A stretch of DNA of 64,000 bases from UBA11710 sp049287025 (GCA_049287025.1 JBAQFA010000051.1:99660-163659), one strand, 5' to 3'. Positions 50,789-60,880 are shown, counted from the stretch's first letter. Made by a program: numbers and translations. Notes: a model not told the origin generated them from the sequence alone.

Positions 50789-51224
50789 GAAATTATATTA
50801 TGATACAAAAAAATATTCTTTAATTTCAATTTTAACCCAGCCATCTTGGTGGGGGATATTGAATTTTAGGATGGCAGCATTTTTATGGAGATTGTATTGG
50901 CCATTTAAGATTTTTTATTATTTTTATTTTCCAGTATGGAGAGTGGTAAGTGTTTTGTTGGGGATAGAAATTTATGGCAAGACAGAGATTGGTCCCGGTT
51001 TAAAAATTGTTCATTTTGGACAGATTTTTATTAACCCTAGAGCTATAATAGGCAATAATTGTTTAATGTATAATAGTGTTACTATTGGTGGTTCTAAATA
51101 TGTTGGTGGTGTATCACCTACAATAGGTAATGATGTGAGTATTGGTGTGGGAGCAAAAATTCTAGGAGATTTAAGTGTGTCGGATGGAACTAAAATAGGT
51201 GCAAATAGTTTATTAATTAAATAA
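50769..51224 (+). CDS. Hexapeptide-repeat O-acetyltransferase (CysE/WcaB-like)
   Basis: The 151-residue protein has an aromatic N-terminal part and a left-handed beta-helix C-terminus of hexapeptide repeats (IGPGLKIVHFGQIFINP, IGNNCLMYNSVTIGG, IGNDVSIGVGAKILG). This form resembles serine acetyltransferase-like enzymes of capsule loci, which acetylate sugars. In this operon, glycan O-acetylation is most likely. An alternative ATG lies 6 nt inside. Confidence 0.85.
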   Translation: MKMNELKKLYYDTKKYSLISILTQPSWWGILNFRMAAFLWRLYWPFKIFYYFYFPVWRVVSVLLGIEIYGKTEIGPGLKIVHFGQIFINPRAIIGNNCLMYNSVTIGGSKYVGGVSPTIGNDVSIGVGAKILGDLSVSDGTKIGANSLLIK

Positions 51225-51230
51225 AATCAA

Positions 51231-51947
51231 ATGAAATATCAAGATAGATTCCAAGACAATAAAGAGGCAGTAAATTACGATGAAAATGAATATGGCAATA
51301 ATTCTTATTCTAATTTAATTTGGAAAATTGAAAAAGAATATATAGAGTTGGAAGTTTGTAAAATATCCAGAAATGATTATTTGGATTTTGCATGTGGAAC
51401 AGGTAGGGTTATATCTCAAATAGAAAAGATGTTTGAATATTCTTTAGGAGTAGACATTTCTCCAGCGATGATATCTTTGGCTAGGCAAAAAGTTAAATCT
51501 AACCTTGTTGTTTTGGATATTTCAAAAGAGAACTTGACACGCAAATTTGATTTGATTACCGCATTCAGATTTTTTTTGAATTTAGACGATGATCTCAAGG
51601 ATTCATTTGTAAAAATTTTGAAAAAATATCTTAAACAAAATGGTATTATGATAATAACCATTCAAAGGAATAAAAATCTGTATAATTCAGCCGTTTCTTG
51701 GTTGTTTAAGGTTTTAAAAAATGTAAAACTAAATGAGATGTCTTATGATGATATACAAAAATTGTTTGAAAGGAACGAAATGAATATAATTCGTTGTAAG
51801 GGTATTGGTGTGATGCCTAAGTTTTTATATAGAATATTTATTTTACGTTATTTTGTTTATATGCTAGATAGATTTTTTGCAAAGAAAAAATTATTTCAGA
51901 AACAAGCAAATACCTTCATTTATACACTTGCTTTAAATGAAAAATGA
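51231..51947 (+). CDS. SAM-dependent methyltransferase
   Basis: This 238-residue protein has LDFACGTGRVISQIE and GVDISPAMISLARQKV, the SAM-binding pattern. It is the second methyltransferase in the operon and probably modifies the same glycan or its lipid carrier. It overlaps the next gene by 11 nt. Confidence 0.82.
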   Translation: MKYQDRFQDNKEAVNYDENEYGNNSYSNLIWKIEKEYIELEVCKISRNDYLDFACGTGRVISQIEKMFEYSLGVDISPAMISLARQKVKSNLVVLDISKENLTRKFDLITAFRFFLNLDDDLKDSFVKILKKYLKQNGIMIITIQRNKNLYNSAVSWLFKVLKNVKLNEMSYDDIQKLFERNEMNIIRCKGIGVMPKFLYRIFILRYFVYMLDRFFAKKKLFQKQANTFIYTLALNEK

Positions 51948-52680
51948 ATATCTACATTTTAAAAAATATTTAATTAAAAATGATACATTTTCAAAGCAGT
52001 TTTTTATTGAAAAAATATTAGACAATAGTTTATTACGATTTAGATTAATAAAAGAGATAGTATTAAAATGTAAATTTTTGGAAATATTTTCTTGGCGAGA
52101 GAAGTCAGAAGAAGATTTTGTTGTATTTAGAAAGGGAAGAGGAAAAATTGGTACGGATATATTTTTTAAAATATATAATAATAAGTTTTATATTGAAAAG
52201 GTGTATCCTGAATATGATTTATTAAAAAAAGAATTTTATACACTAGGTGTGTGGAAAAATAAATCTAAAATTATTTTAGTACCAGAATTTAGAATAATTG
52301 ATGATAACAAATTGAGGTTTGATTACCAAGAATTTCCTAATTTGAAAAAAATGATAATTTATAAAGAAATTACATTTGATAGAGTTATCGAAATTTACAA
52401 ACAAATATCACAAGAGTTAGAAAATATATATTTGCAGACCAATATTAACCATGGAGATCTTGGTCCAGAACATATTTTTGTTCAAAATGAAAAGTATGTA
52501 TTAATAGATTTTACTGACACAATGACTGTGGATAAAAAATATGATCCATACATATTGTTGAAATGTATACTTAAACTTTTTAATAAAGAAAATCTCATAC
52601 ATCAGTATTTCTGTGAAGACGAAATTAAAAGATATGATAAAATTTATTTAAAAAAAACAAATGAAAAACATTTTGGTTAA
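51937..52680 (+). CDS. Kinase-like protein (APH/LPS-kinase fold)
   Basis: The 247-residue protein ends with a kinase-like catalytic pattern: NHGDLGPEHIF (HGD loop, with His in place of the usual Asn) and LIDFTD (metal-binding Asp). The N-terminal lobe is weakly conserved. Such kinases phosphorylate sugars or small molecules; in a glycan operon it may phosphorylate a sugar, as LPS-core kinases do. Very AT-rich. It overlaps the flippase gene by 20 nt. Confidence 0.6.
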   Translation: MKNEYLHFKKYLIKNDTFSKQFFIEKILDNSLLRFRLIKEIVLKCKFLEIFSWREKSEEDFVVFRKGRGKIGTDIFFKIYNNKFYIEKVYPEYDLLKKEFYTLGVWKNKSKIILVPEFRIIDDNKLRFDYQEFPNLKKMIIYKEITFDRVIEIYKQISQELENIYLQTNINHGDLGPEHIFVQNEKYVLIDFTDTMTVDKKYDPYILLKCILKLFNKENLIHQYFCEDEIKRYDKIYLKKTNEKHFG

Positions 52681-53941
52681 CATTTTATTTAATAATAAAA
52701 TAGTCAAAGAGACTGTTTGGTCATTTTTCACCAAAGTTATTACTTTTGGTTTATTTTTTTTGATTAGTATTTTTCTTGCTAGAAAATTGGATGTAGAAAG
52801 ATTTGGATTGTGGTCTTTTTTTTCGGCAAGCCTTTCAGTTATTTTATTTTTGTCTTATTTTGGGATAAATGCGTCTTCGATGAAGTACGTGGCACAGTAT
52901 AGTAGCACTAAAAGTATAAGAAGCGTCTTGTGGTCATCTATTAAGATAAGATTTTTTTTTAGTTTGGTATTTTGTTTATTTTTTCTTATTTGTTATAAAC
53001 AATTGGCATATTTTTTGGGAAGACCTGAATTGTCTACCCTTTTTTTATTAGCAACACCCCTGATTTTTTTTTCAGGTTTGGTAGAATTTTTAAAAAATAT
53101 TTTTATGGGTTTCCATAGAAATAAGTATAATTTTATTATTAATTTTCTCGAGTATGGACTAAAGTTATTATTAATAATTTGTTGGCTAGTATTCTCAGAT
53201 AACCTAATGTCGATAATTAATTCTTATACTTTAGCATTATTAATAACCTCATTGGTAGGATTTTATTTACTGTATGTTAATTTTTATCGGGGGACAGAAA
53301 GATCAGAAGTTAAATTTAGTAAGGAAATAATAAATTATAGTTTACCTTTATTTTTTATAAGTATTGGTTTTTGGATAGCTACGGAGGTGGATGTTGTTAT
53401 GTTGGGCATGTTAGCAGGGGATTATCAAGTAGGAATTTATTCAATTGCAAAAGATATTGTATTAAAATTACCACATCTGTCTATAGCTTTAGCTATGGGT
53501 ACAATGCCTATTTTTGCAAAAATGAATGAAGAGAATAAAGAAGAATTTAAAAAAATATTTTATAGGCTAATAAAAATAAATACAGTGATTTTTGTTCCTA
53601 TAACTTTTTTTATTATTTTATTTTCTGGTTTTTTTATTCCTTTTTTATACGGAGTAAAATATTCAGAAGCTGTTTTACCACTGCAGTTACTATCCCCCTT
53701 TTTATTGATTTTCTCTTACTCTGCTTTTTTTGGAACTTATCTTGATTATCGTGGTTTGGCAAAAAAAAGAGCAATGAATTTGGTTTTGACTTTGGTGATG
53801 AATATAGTATTAAATTTTATCCTAATACCAAAATTAGGTGCTGTTGGTGCAGCCATAGGTACTTCTATTTCCTATTTTCCATACAGTATTTTAAATTGGC
53901 TTGAAGTGAAAAGAAGTTTTAAAACTAACATTAGTAAATAA
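52661..53941 (+). CDS. Polysaccharide flippase (Wzx/MATE-like)
   Basis: This 426-residue membrane protein has about 12 hydrophobic helices and the pattern of the polysaccharide biosynthesis transporter family (FGLWSFFSASLSVILFLSY, later FLIPKLGAVGAAIGTSISY-like). It would flip lipid-linked oligosaccharide across the membrane. It is the last gene of the operon, followed by a strong terminator. Confidence 0.87.
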   Translation: MKNILVNILFNNKIVKETVWSFFTKVITFGLFFLISIFLARKLDVERFGLWSFFSASLSVILFLSYFGINASSMKYVAQYSSTKSIRSVLWSSIKIRFFFSLVFCLFFLICYKQLAYFLGRPELSTLFLLATPLIFFSGLVEFLKNIFMGFHRNKYNFIINFLEYGLKLLLIICWLVFSDNLMSIINSYTLALLITSLVGFYLLYVNFYRGTERSEVKFSKEIINYSLPLFFISIGFWIATEVDVVMLGMLAGDYQVGIYSIAKDIVLKLPHLSIALAMGTMPIFAKMNEENKEEFKKIFYRLIKINTVIFVPITFFIILFSGFFIPFLYGVKYSEAVLPLQLLSPFLLIFSYSAFFGTYLDYRGLAKKRAMNLVLTLVMNIVLNFILIPKLGAVGAAIGTSISYFPYSILNWLEVKRSFKTNISK

Positions 53942-54030
53942 GACTGAGACTGGTATATAAGGCACTTATAGGAGGCTGTTGATATAATTTGGTTGGGAGA
54001 CTGTCAATATAATTGGTTGGTGATATAATG

Positions 54031-54060
54031 AAAACATCGCTTAATAGAGCGGTGTTTTAT
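54031..54060. terminator. Bidirectional terminator between convergent units
   Basis: AAAACATCGCT/AGCGGTGTTTT, an 11-bp stem with one G-U, has A/T runs on both sides and separates the flippase from the GT39 gene. Upstream, 53978-54030 holds three tgatataatttggttgg-like repeats. Confidence 0.8.
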
Positions 54061-54104
54061 TGTATAACTAAAACAAATTGTACTAGTAACATATTAATAA
54101 TTTG

Positions 54105-56318
54105 TTAGTTTTTTTTATCATTGTTAAATAACAATACACTGCTTAAACCATCTGGGGATTTGTATACAACATTTTTTTGGTTCTCTTTAATAAACTCAAT
54201 AAAATCTTTTTTTACGTGAAGTGTCTCTATTATATTCATACTTCCCCCATTAGCTATTAACCAGATTTTTTTATTTTTGTTTTTTTGAATAATTTCTTTT
54301 ATATTGTCTACTGTATTTATTAGAATTGATGCATTTTCTTTAGAGATGAAGTATTTATTTTTATTTATTATTGAATTAGTATTCCATCTGTTATTTTGAT
54401 TTAGAATAAAATTAGGGATATTTTTTAAGTAAAAATAATTTGGAGACATTACAACTATTATAATATCATTTTCTTTTTTATTTTTTTCAATATATTTATA
54501 TGTGGTACCATAGTCAGATCTGTAGGCCGCAACGCTAGTTGTTCTAAAAGGGTCTTTGGTTATTTTGTCTCCATATTCTAGGTTTATTCGTTTATAAAAA
54601 TTTGGTGTTATATTAAAAAATAAAATAATTACTATAAGTGAAAAAAATATTGTTCTAACATTTTTATTTTTTATAAATAGTACAATTAAATAATGCAATG
54701 AGGTAAAAGATAATATGATTAATAAAGCTTCGAAAATAAAATAAATTCTTGCACCTGTTACGTCTCTGTTACTCACCTCATATATTATTATAGAAATTAT
54801 ACTTAATGTTGTTATGTAATTTATTAGTTCAATTTTTTTATTTTTATGTTTAAAAAATAAAAATGTGCTGTAAATTATAGTTGGTATTATTAGAATAATA
54901 GGAAAATAATTATCATTGTAAAAATTAAATATTTTCCAGTCAGGAATTTGAAAATAGTTCCATGGTTGTGGGGGGGTGACTTTTATTACTTCTTTAGCCA
55001 ACGGCATTGTTGTCTTGATTTTTATGTATTTTTCAAAAAAATTGTTAAAATAGTATACGGGGATAAACCATAACATAAAGAACAGGTTGTCTTTATTTTC
55101 TAAAATAAGTGCTTTTATTCGATTTAAGTTTTGTATTAATTTTATACCAAGAAAAAAGAACCAGGTTGCAATCAGAGATACAGAAATGAGACCGAATTGA
55201 ACTGTGTGAAGCATGAGTGAAAAAATAACAAGTGAAGCAATTTTATATTTTAAATTATTTTTAAAAAAACCTTTCCAAAAAAACCAAATTGCAACCATAA
55301 ATAAAAAAGCGTTCATTACATAAAATCTGGCAAATCTTGAATATTCTATATTATAAGTAGAAAAGATTAAAAATGCTAAAACAATTATGGCAACTTTTTT
55401 ATTTATTTTTTTTGTTAAAAAGAATGTCATGAGTATTATACCCATACCAAATAAGACACTTGGGAATCTTAGCCAAAATTCTGTGTTTTCGAATATAAGA
55501 GAAAATATTGATACAAGATAATGATAAGCAACCCCTCTCCAATAATATCCTAAATCAGAAGGGAATAAAGGTAGACCAGTTTCTAGTATTCGCGTTACAT
55601 AAGTTCCAGTAATTAATTCGTCCCACCACAAACTTAATTTTCCCAAATTATATAAGCGTAGAAAAAAACCAATGATTATTAGAGTTGTGGTTATTATGCT
55701 GTATTTCCATCCTTCTTTGTAAGCCCACTTCACTAAATTCCTCAAAACAGGAATTTTATTTATTCTTGGGAATTTTTCTACAAATTCTTTTTTTCTTTCC
55801 TCTTCTTTTTTTTCTTCTTCATTTTGTTCTATTTCTACTTCTTTTATTTTCTCCCTATTTAAAAAAAAGACAAAAAAGCCCGACACCAGGGTAAAGGATA
55901 TTAAATAATTATTAGTTGATTGGTAAATTTTTATTAACCAATTAAAATTACTAGGTAAGCGATCAACAAATTGACCCGCAATTACTAAAAAGAGAAAAGA
56001 TATGAAGATATAATTAACAATTTGCTTTAATTTTGGAGTTCTAATTTGTTGCGCAAAAAAATTTATCAAAATCACTGTAGATTTTTTTTTGTATTTATAC
56101 TTTTCAAGTAAAAAGGGGAAAACGTTTTTTTCTATTTTTTTGGAGATGGTTTTTATATAATCAATTTGTTTGGTGACAATATAAATGAAGGTTGCGATTG
56201 CTATAAGAATTCTTTGTTCCTGATTTTGACTAAACAATAAAGTTAGGAATATAAAAATGGACAAAAAAATTATTTTTGCTGTTATTTTTTTATAAATATT
56301 TTTAATATTTTTGTTCAT
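54105..56318 (-). CDS. GT39-type membrane glycosyltransferase
   Basis: This 737-residue protein has many membrane helices and the GT39/PMT-like luminal start LWWDELITGTYV, with the acidic residue of the active loop. A charged coiled region (about 165-190) separates an extra N-terminal membrane part from the catalytic part, which makes it longer than usual. The family transfers sugars from polyprenyl phosphate outside the membrane, to proteins or lipids. It is transcribed with the related gene upstream (6-nt gap). Confidence 0.82.
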   Translation of the reverse strand: MNKNIKNIYKKITAKIIFLSIFIFLTLLFSQNQEQRILIAIATFIYIVTKQIDYIKTISKKIEKNVFPFLLEKYKYKKKSTVILINFFAQQIRTPKLKQIVNYIFISFLFLVIAGQFVDRLPSNFNWLIKIYQSTNNYLISFTLVSGFFVFFLNREKIKEVEIEQNEEEKKEEERKKEFVEKFPRINKIPVLRNLVKWAYKEGWKYSIITTTLIIIGFFLRLYNLGKLSLWWDELITGTYVTRILETGLPLFPSDLGYYWRGVAYHYLVSIFSLIFENTEFWLRFPSVLFGMGIILMTFFLTKKINKKVAIIVLAFLIFSTYNIEYSRFARFYVMNAFLFMVAIWFFWKGFFKNNLKYKIASLVIFSLMLHTVQFGLISVSLIATWFFFLGIKLIQNLNRIKALILENKDNLFFMLWFIPVYYFNNFFEKYIKIKTTMPLAKEVIKVTPPQPWNYFQIPDWKIFNFYNDNYFPIILIIPTIIYSTFLFFKHKNKKIELINYITTLSIISIIIYEVSNRDVTGARIYFIFEALLIILSFTSLHYLIVLFIKNKNVRTIFFSLIVIILFFNITPNFYKRINLEYGDKITKDPFRTTSVAAYRSDYGTTYKYIEKNKKENDIIIVVMSPNYFYLKNIPNFILNQNNRWNTNSIINKNKYFISKENASILINTVDNIKEIIQKNKNKKIWLIANGGSMNIIETLHVKKDFIEFIKENQKNVVYKSPDGLSSVLLFNNDKKN

Positions 56319-56324
56319 GTTTGT

Positions 56325-57794
56325 TTAGAATCTGTAAACCCAAATATTGTTATAACCACCCTGTATATCTTGAAAAAATAGAGAATATTGATTTTTAAAT
56401 TCAATAAATTTTTTTGGATAGCGATTGAAGTACAGCTGATCAACTATAATAAAGCCATGATTTTTTGCTGTGATTTCACTTAGATGTTCATTGTTTTTGA
56501 CAATTAGAGTATTGGTATATTCCTCCCTATCTTGATTGTCATATCTGGTCAATTCATTGTTTTTACCAGTCAATGAAAGTTTGAGCCAGTAGTTGGTTTG
56601 ATCAAGGTATACTTTGTCCAATGGGGTGTAAGGTGAGATTATTATATCATTGGTTTGCCAATTTTTTCTGATTTCTGTGTAGGCAGTTTTAAAATTAGGT
56701 TGTGGAGTTAGGGGTTCCAGTTTGTATTGGGATTTTGGCCAAAAAGTTAGAGTGTTGATATTTAATAAGATCGTTAGAATTATCATCACTAGATATTTTG
56801 TTGGTAGGGGAAAGATTAAGCTCACAGTCCTTTCCAAAGCAAAAGCAAACAAAATTATTAGCATAGGGAAGAGAAAGAATAAATAGCGGAAATGAAGAAT
56901 TTCAGTTGCATTGACAATAGCTAAGAGGGGTAGAGCTAATAAAATTAAAAAAAACCAACCTTGATTTCGTTCGGTTTTTTTGATAAATAAATAGATTATT
57001 GATATTAGAGCACATCCGAGTATTATAGGATAAGTACTTAAAAGAAAAGATAAATAAGAGTCACTGAGATTAAAACTTTTATTAAACATGCGGTCAACAA
57101 ACAGGAAAAGAGTCTTTTGTAAAAATAATAGAACAGCTAAGATAACAACGACTAGAGGTAGAGAGGTTTTCTTGGTTTCTTTTATAGTTAACCAGATTTG
57201 TTTTAAATTTGTTTTGTTTATATAACGGCTCGCGATCATTAATAAACCCAGAGGAAAACTGATAGCGCCAATGGGGTGAGAAAGATAAGCCAATAAACTA
57301 GCTAGAGTAAAGAAAATAAATTTTTTTGTGGTAAATTTTTGGCAGAGCTCCCAAACAAAATAGGCGGTTAATAAATAGAAAAAATGTAAAGCCGCATAAC
57401 CTCTGGCCTGCCTAGACCAAGTGATTTCCCAAGTTGAGAGGGCTGTTACAATAGAAGCTATATAGCCTACATCAGAGTTGAATAATTTTTTTGCTAAGAA
57501 AAATACCAATAGAATCGTGGCGCTACCAAAAAGTACACTCGGAAAGCGGTAGGCAAACTCGGTGTTTCCAAAAATAAATGTAGATAGAGCGGTAAGGTAG
57601 TTTGGTAAATATTGGCCAGAGTAAATTTTTCCAGAATCTAGTAGGGGGTAGCCATGGGTTTTGATGGCTTCCACGGCATTGATAGTGTAGCCTTCGTCAA
57701 TCCAGTAAGATTGGGTACTTAGATTATAAATTCGCAAGAAGAAGCCAAAAGCAATAATAAGTATGATAGCGATTAAAAATGCCCTTTTTTTCAT
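56325..57794 (-). CDS. GT39-type membrane glycosyltransferase
   Basis: This 489-residue paralogue shows SYWIDEGYTINAVEAIKTHG (catalytic-loop Asp-Glu) and GNTEFAYRFPSVLFGSATIL, as in the downstream gene, and about ten membrane helices. It probably glycosylates exported proteins, such as the giant surface protein, or lipids; this is inference. It has its own promoter, divergent from ppsA. Confidence 0.84.
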   Translation of the reverse strand: MKKRAFLIAIILIIAFGFFLRIYNLSTQSYWIDEGYTINAVEAIKTHGYPLLDSGKIYSGQYLPNYLTALSTFIFGNTEFAYRFPSVLFGSATILLVFFLAKKLFNSDVGYIASIVTALSTWEITWSRQARGYAALHFFYLLTAYFVWELCQKFTTKKFIFFTLASLLAYLSHPIGAISFPLGLLMIASRYINKTNLKQIWLTIKETKKTSLPLVVVILAVLLFLQKTLFLFVDRMFNKSFNLSDSYLSFLLSTYPIILGCALISIIYLFIKKTERNQGWFFLILLALPLLAIVNATEILHFRYLFFLFPMLIILFAFALERTVSLIFPLPTKYLVMIILTILLNINTLTFWPKSQYKLEPLTPQPNFKTAYTEIRKNWQTNDIIISPYTPLDKVYLDQTNYWLKLSLTGKNNELTRYDNQDREEYTNTLIVKNNEHLSEITAKNHGFIIVDQLYFNRYPKKFIEFKNQYSLFFQDIQGGYNNIWVYRF

Positions 57795-57837
57795 AAAATA
57801 TGGTTATTCTTTAGTTTGGTTTATTTACAGCGCATTC

Positions 57838-57866
57838 ATTATAGCACCAATTTTGTTGTTAGTAAA
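57838..57866 (-). promoter_or_regulatory. Promoter of the GT39 pair
   Basis: On the minus strand, TTTACT (57861-57866) and TATAAT (57838-57843) have a 17-nt spacer. It shares one base of its -35 with the divergent promoter of ppsA. Confidence 0.75.
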
Positions 57867-57884
57867 ACGTTTTTGTGGTATAAT
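57856..57884 (+). promoter_or_regulatory. Promoter of ppsA
   Basis: TTGTTA and TATAAT with a 17-nt spacer. It overlaps the divergent promoter at 57838. Confidence 0.75.
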
Positions 57885-57917
57885 AAATCCACTCTATTTT
57901 AGGAAAAATAAATAAAT

Positions 57918-60860
57918 ATGGACAGAAAAAATAAAAACATTTTGTGGTTTTCTGAGATTGCAATTACTGATGTGCCACTTGTGGGCGGTAAGAATGCTTC
58001 CCTCGGAGAAATGTATTCCAAACTAACCAAAAAGGGGATCAGAGTTCCCAATGGTTTTGCGATTACGGCCAGTGCTTATTGGTCGTTTTTGAAATATGCC
58101 AAACTAGAAGACAAAATGAAAAAGGAATTAAAAGGTTTGGATATTTCCAACATGAAAGAATTATCTCGGGTGGGCAAGAGTATTAGAAATTATATTTTAA
58201 ATTCTCATTTTCCGAAAAGTTTAGAACAAGAAATTATTGTTGAATATAAAAAATTATCTGAATTAGCCAAAACAAAAAATATTTCTGTAGCGGTACGTTC
58301 TTCTGCCACGGCCGAGGATTTGCCTGATGCTAGTTTTGCTGGTCAGCAAGAAACTTATCTCAATGTAAAAGGTGAAGCTGATTTACTTTTGGCGGTAAAA
58401 AAATGTATTTCATCATTGTTTACTGATCGAGCAATATCTTATCGTGAGACCAAGGGTTTTGAACATATGTCTATAGCTCTGTCAGTCACAGTTCAAGAAA
58501 TGGTACGATCAGATGTGGGTGCAAGCGGAGTCATGTTTACTCTTGATACCGAGTCTGGATTCAAAGGTGTAGTCCTTATTAATGCAGCTTATGGGTTAGG
58601 TGAATATGTGGTAAAGGGTCGGGTAACGCCAGATCAATTTTATGTTTTTAAAGAAGGTGTAAAACAAGGAAAAAAGGCTATAATTAGCAAAATTTTGGGA
58701 AGTAAAGAAGTAAAATTAATCTATGGAAAAACCGTTGGAACAAAACAGGAAAATGTAAAACATAGCGATAGAAATAAATTTGCTATTACTCCCGAAGATG
58801 TAGTTCAGTTGTCAAAATGGGGAATGATGATTGAAGAACATTATAATAAATCTCAAGATATTGAATGGGCCAAAGATGGTAATACCGGAAAATTATATAT
58901 TGTTCAAGCTAGACCAGAAACAGTCAAAGCCAGATCCAACCATTCAATTATAGAAAAATATCAACTAAATAAAAAAGGTAAATTGTTATTGCGTGGAATT
59001 GCGGTCGGACAAAAAATTGGCGCGGGTAAAGCGAGAGTAATAGAAAATCCTAAGCAAATGAAGTCTTTTAAAAAAGGCGAAATTTTGGTAACGCGTATTA
59101 CAGATCCAGATTGGGAACCGATCATGCGCATTGCTTCGGCCATTATTACTGAGCAGGGTGGTAAGACAAGTCACGCCGCGATTGTATCACGTGAACTAGG
59201 TGTGCCGTGTATTGTTGGCGCGAGTGGAGCCAGGAAAATGTTAAAAACTGGCAAGCCAATTACAGTTAGCTGTGCCGAGGGTGATGAAGGTTTTGTTTAT
59301 TCTGGAATTTTACCATTTGAAGTCAAAAAAACAGAGATAAAAGACGTAGCTAAAACCAAAACCAAGATTATGATGAATGTGGGGGATCCGGACAATGCGT
59401 TTGCATTATCATTTTTACCCAATGATGGGATTGGTCTCGCGCGCGAAGAATTTATTTTTTCCAATTTTATTCGCATCCATCCTCTGGCTTTGATAAATTA
59501 TGATAAACTAAAAGACAAAAAAGCCAAAAAGATAATTGCCGACATGACCCATGGTTACAAAAAGAAATCAGATTATTGTGTAGACAAATTGGCCGAAGGG
59601 ATTGCCAGAATTGCCACGGCATCATATAAAAATGATGTCATTGTTCGTTTATCAGATTTCAAAACTAATGAATATGCCACTTTGATTGGGGGTAAAGAAT
59701 TTGAACCAAAAGAAGAAAATCCTATGATTGGTTGGCGGGGAGCAAGTCGGTATTATTCCAAAGAATATAAAGCCGGTTTTAAACTGGAATGTGAAGCCTT
59801 GAAAAAAGTTCGCAATGAATGGGGCTTAACCAATGTAATTGTGATGGTGCCATTTTGTCGCACTCCTGAGGAAGGCGAACAAGTAATTAAAACTATGGAA
59901 GAATTTGGTTTGAAGCGCGGAGAAAATGGTTTGCAAGTTTATGTCATGTGCGAGATTCCGTCCAATGTAATTTTGGCCGAAGAATTTGCCAAGATTTTTG
60001 ATGGTTTTAGTATTGGTTCCAATGATCTTACCCAATTAACCCTTGGGGTAGATCGTGATTCAGCTCTAGTAGCTCATATTTACAGTGAAAAAAATAAAGC
60101 CGTGACAACCCTGATTCGCGATGTAATTCGCGTGGCTCACAAACACAAAAGAAAAGTCGGTATCTGTGGTCAGGCACCGAGTGACTATCCAGAATTTGCT
60201 GAAATGTTAGTGCGTGAGGGGATTGATTCAATTTCACTTAATCCAGATACAGTTATATCCACGCGAGAACGGATTGCCTATGTAGAAAAAACTTTGGGTA
60301 AAAAAGGTAAAAAAACCAGTCTTAAATTTTTAAGTTTGGTGGCTATGTTTGGAATTTTGGGTGCCGGCATGATTAGTTTAGGCGCTGGTTGTACGCAGAC
60401 CAATTTTAATACTATAGATAAAGATGCTAAAAAAATAGCCAATGAAAATAGTGGAGGATCTCCAGCTCAAATTAGAGAGAAAATTACTGAAAAGATTACT
60501 GAACAGCTAAACAAACAAATGCAAACATATAAAGAAACTAGCTTTGCTAATTTTACTTTGCAGTATCCGTATGGTTGGGTCATAGAACACAGTGGCGATA
60601 GTCTAACTTTGCGTGATGAAAAAACGGGCGATTATTTCTTTATCTCTTCCAAAGGTGCAAAAACTAGTGAAAAGATGTCGTCTGATGCTCTAACTACTTC
60701 TACTATCGGTGGTTTGCCAGTCGTACGCTACAAAGACGCTTTGCCTGAGGATCAAGGAGGGCAGTTTGAAGCAGTTGAAATTAGTCAAGGTACTAGAACA
60801 TTATTTGTTAGGGGTAAGGGAGAAAAATTTAATGACATCCTTAATTCATTACAGTTTTAG
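57918..60860 (+). CDS. ppsA: Phosphoenolpyruvate synthase fused to a lipoprotein-like C-terminal module
   Basis: Residues 1-795 form a normal PEP synthase, which makes PEP from pyruvate and ATP. The ATP-binding part includes VGGKNASLGEM and VRSSATAEDLPDASFAGQQE. The phosphohistidine H419 is in GGKTSHAAIV. The PEP-binding barrel ends FSIGSNDLTQLTLGVDRD. The frame then continues without a break into a Lys-rich turn, a hydrophobic segment (about 802-824) and C825 in a lipobox-like LGAGC. A helical linker and a PsbP-like domain (FTLQYPYGWVIEHSG) follow. The tail looks like a complete lipoprotein, so the enzyme may be tied to the membrane. A lost stop codon or sequencing error is the alternative. 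Confidence 0.9.
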   Translation: MDRKNKNILWFSEIAITDVPLVGGKNASLGEMYSKLTKKGIRVPNGFAITASAYWSFLKYAKLEDKMKKELKGLDISNMKELSRVGKSIRNYILNSHFPKSLEQEIIVEYKKLSELAKTKNISVAVRSSATAEDLPDASFAGQQETYLNVKGEADLLLAVKKCISSLFTDRAISYRETKGFEHMSIALSVTVQEMVRSDVGASGVMFTLDTESGFKGVVLINAAYGLGEYVVKGRVTPDQFYVFKEGVKQGKKAIISKILGSKEVKLIYGKTVGTKQENVKHSDRNKFAITPEDVVQLSKWGMMIEEHYNKSQDIEWAKDGNTGKLYIVQARPETVKARSNHSIIEKYQLNKKGKLLLRGIAVGQKIGAGKARVIENPKQMKSFKKGEILVTRITDPDWEPIMRIASAIITEQGGKTSHAAIVSRELGVPCIVGASGARKMLKTGKPITVSCAEGDEGFVYSGILPFEVKKTEIKDVAKTKTKIMMNVGDPDNAFALSFLPNDGIGLAREEFIFSNFIRIHPLALINYDKLKDKKAKKIIADMTHGYKKKSDYCVDKLAEGIARIATASYKNDVIVRLSDFKTNEYATLIGGKEFEPKEENPMIGWRGASRYYSKEYKAGFKLECEALKKVRNEWGLTNVIVMVPFCRTPEEGEQVIKTMEEFGLKRGENGLQVYVMCEIPSNVILAEEFAKIFDGFSIGSNDLTQLTLGVDRDSALVAHIYSEKNKAVTTLIRDVIRVAHKHKRKVGICGQAPSDYPEFAEMLVREGIDSISLNPDTVISTRERIAYVEKTLGKKGKKTSLKFLSLVAMFGILGAGMISLGAGCTQTNFNTIDKDAKKIANENSGGSPAQIREKITEKITEQLNKQMQTYKETSFANFTLQYPYGWVIEHSGDSLTLRDEKTGDYFFISSKGAKTSEKMSSDALTTSTIGGLPVVRYKDALPEDQGGQFEAVEISQGTRTLFVRGKGEKFNDILNSLQF

Positions 60861-60880
60861 ATAAATAATAAAATATAAGA

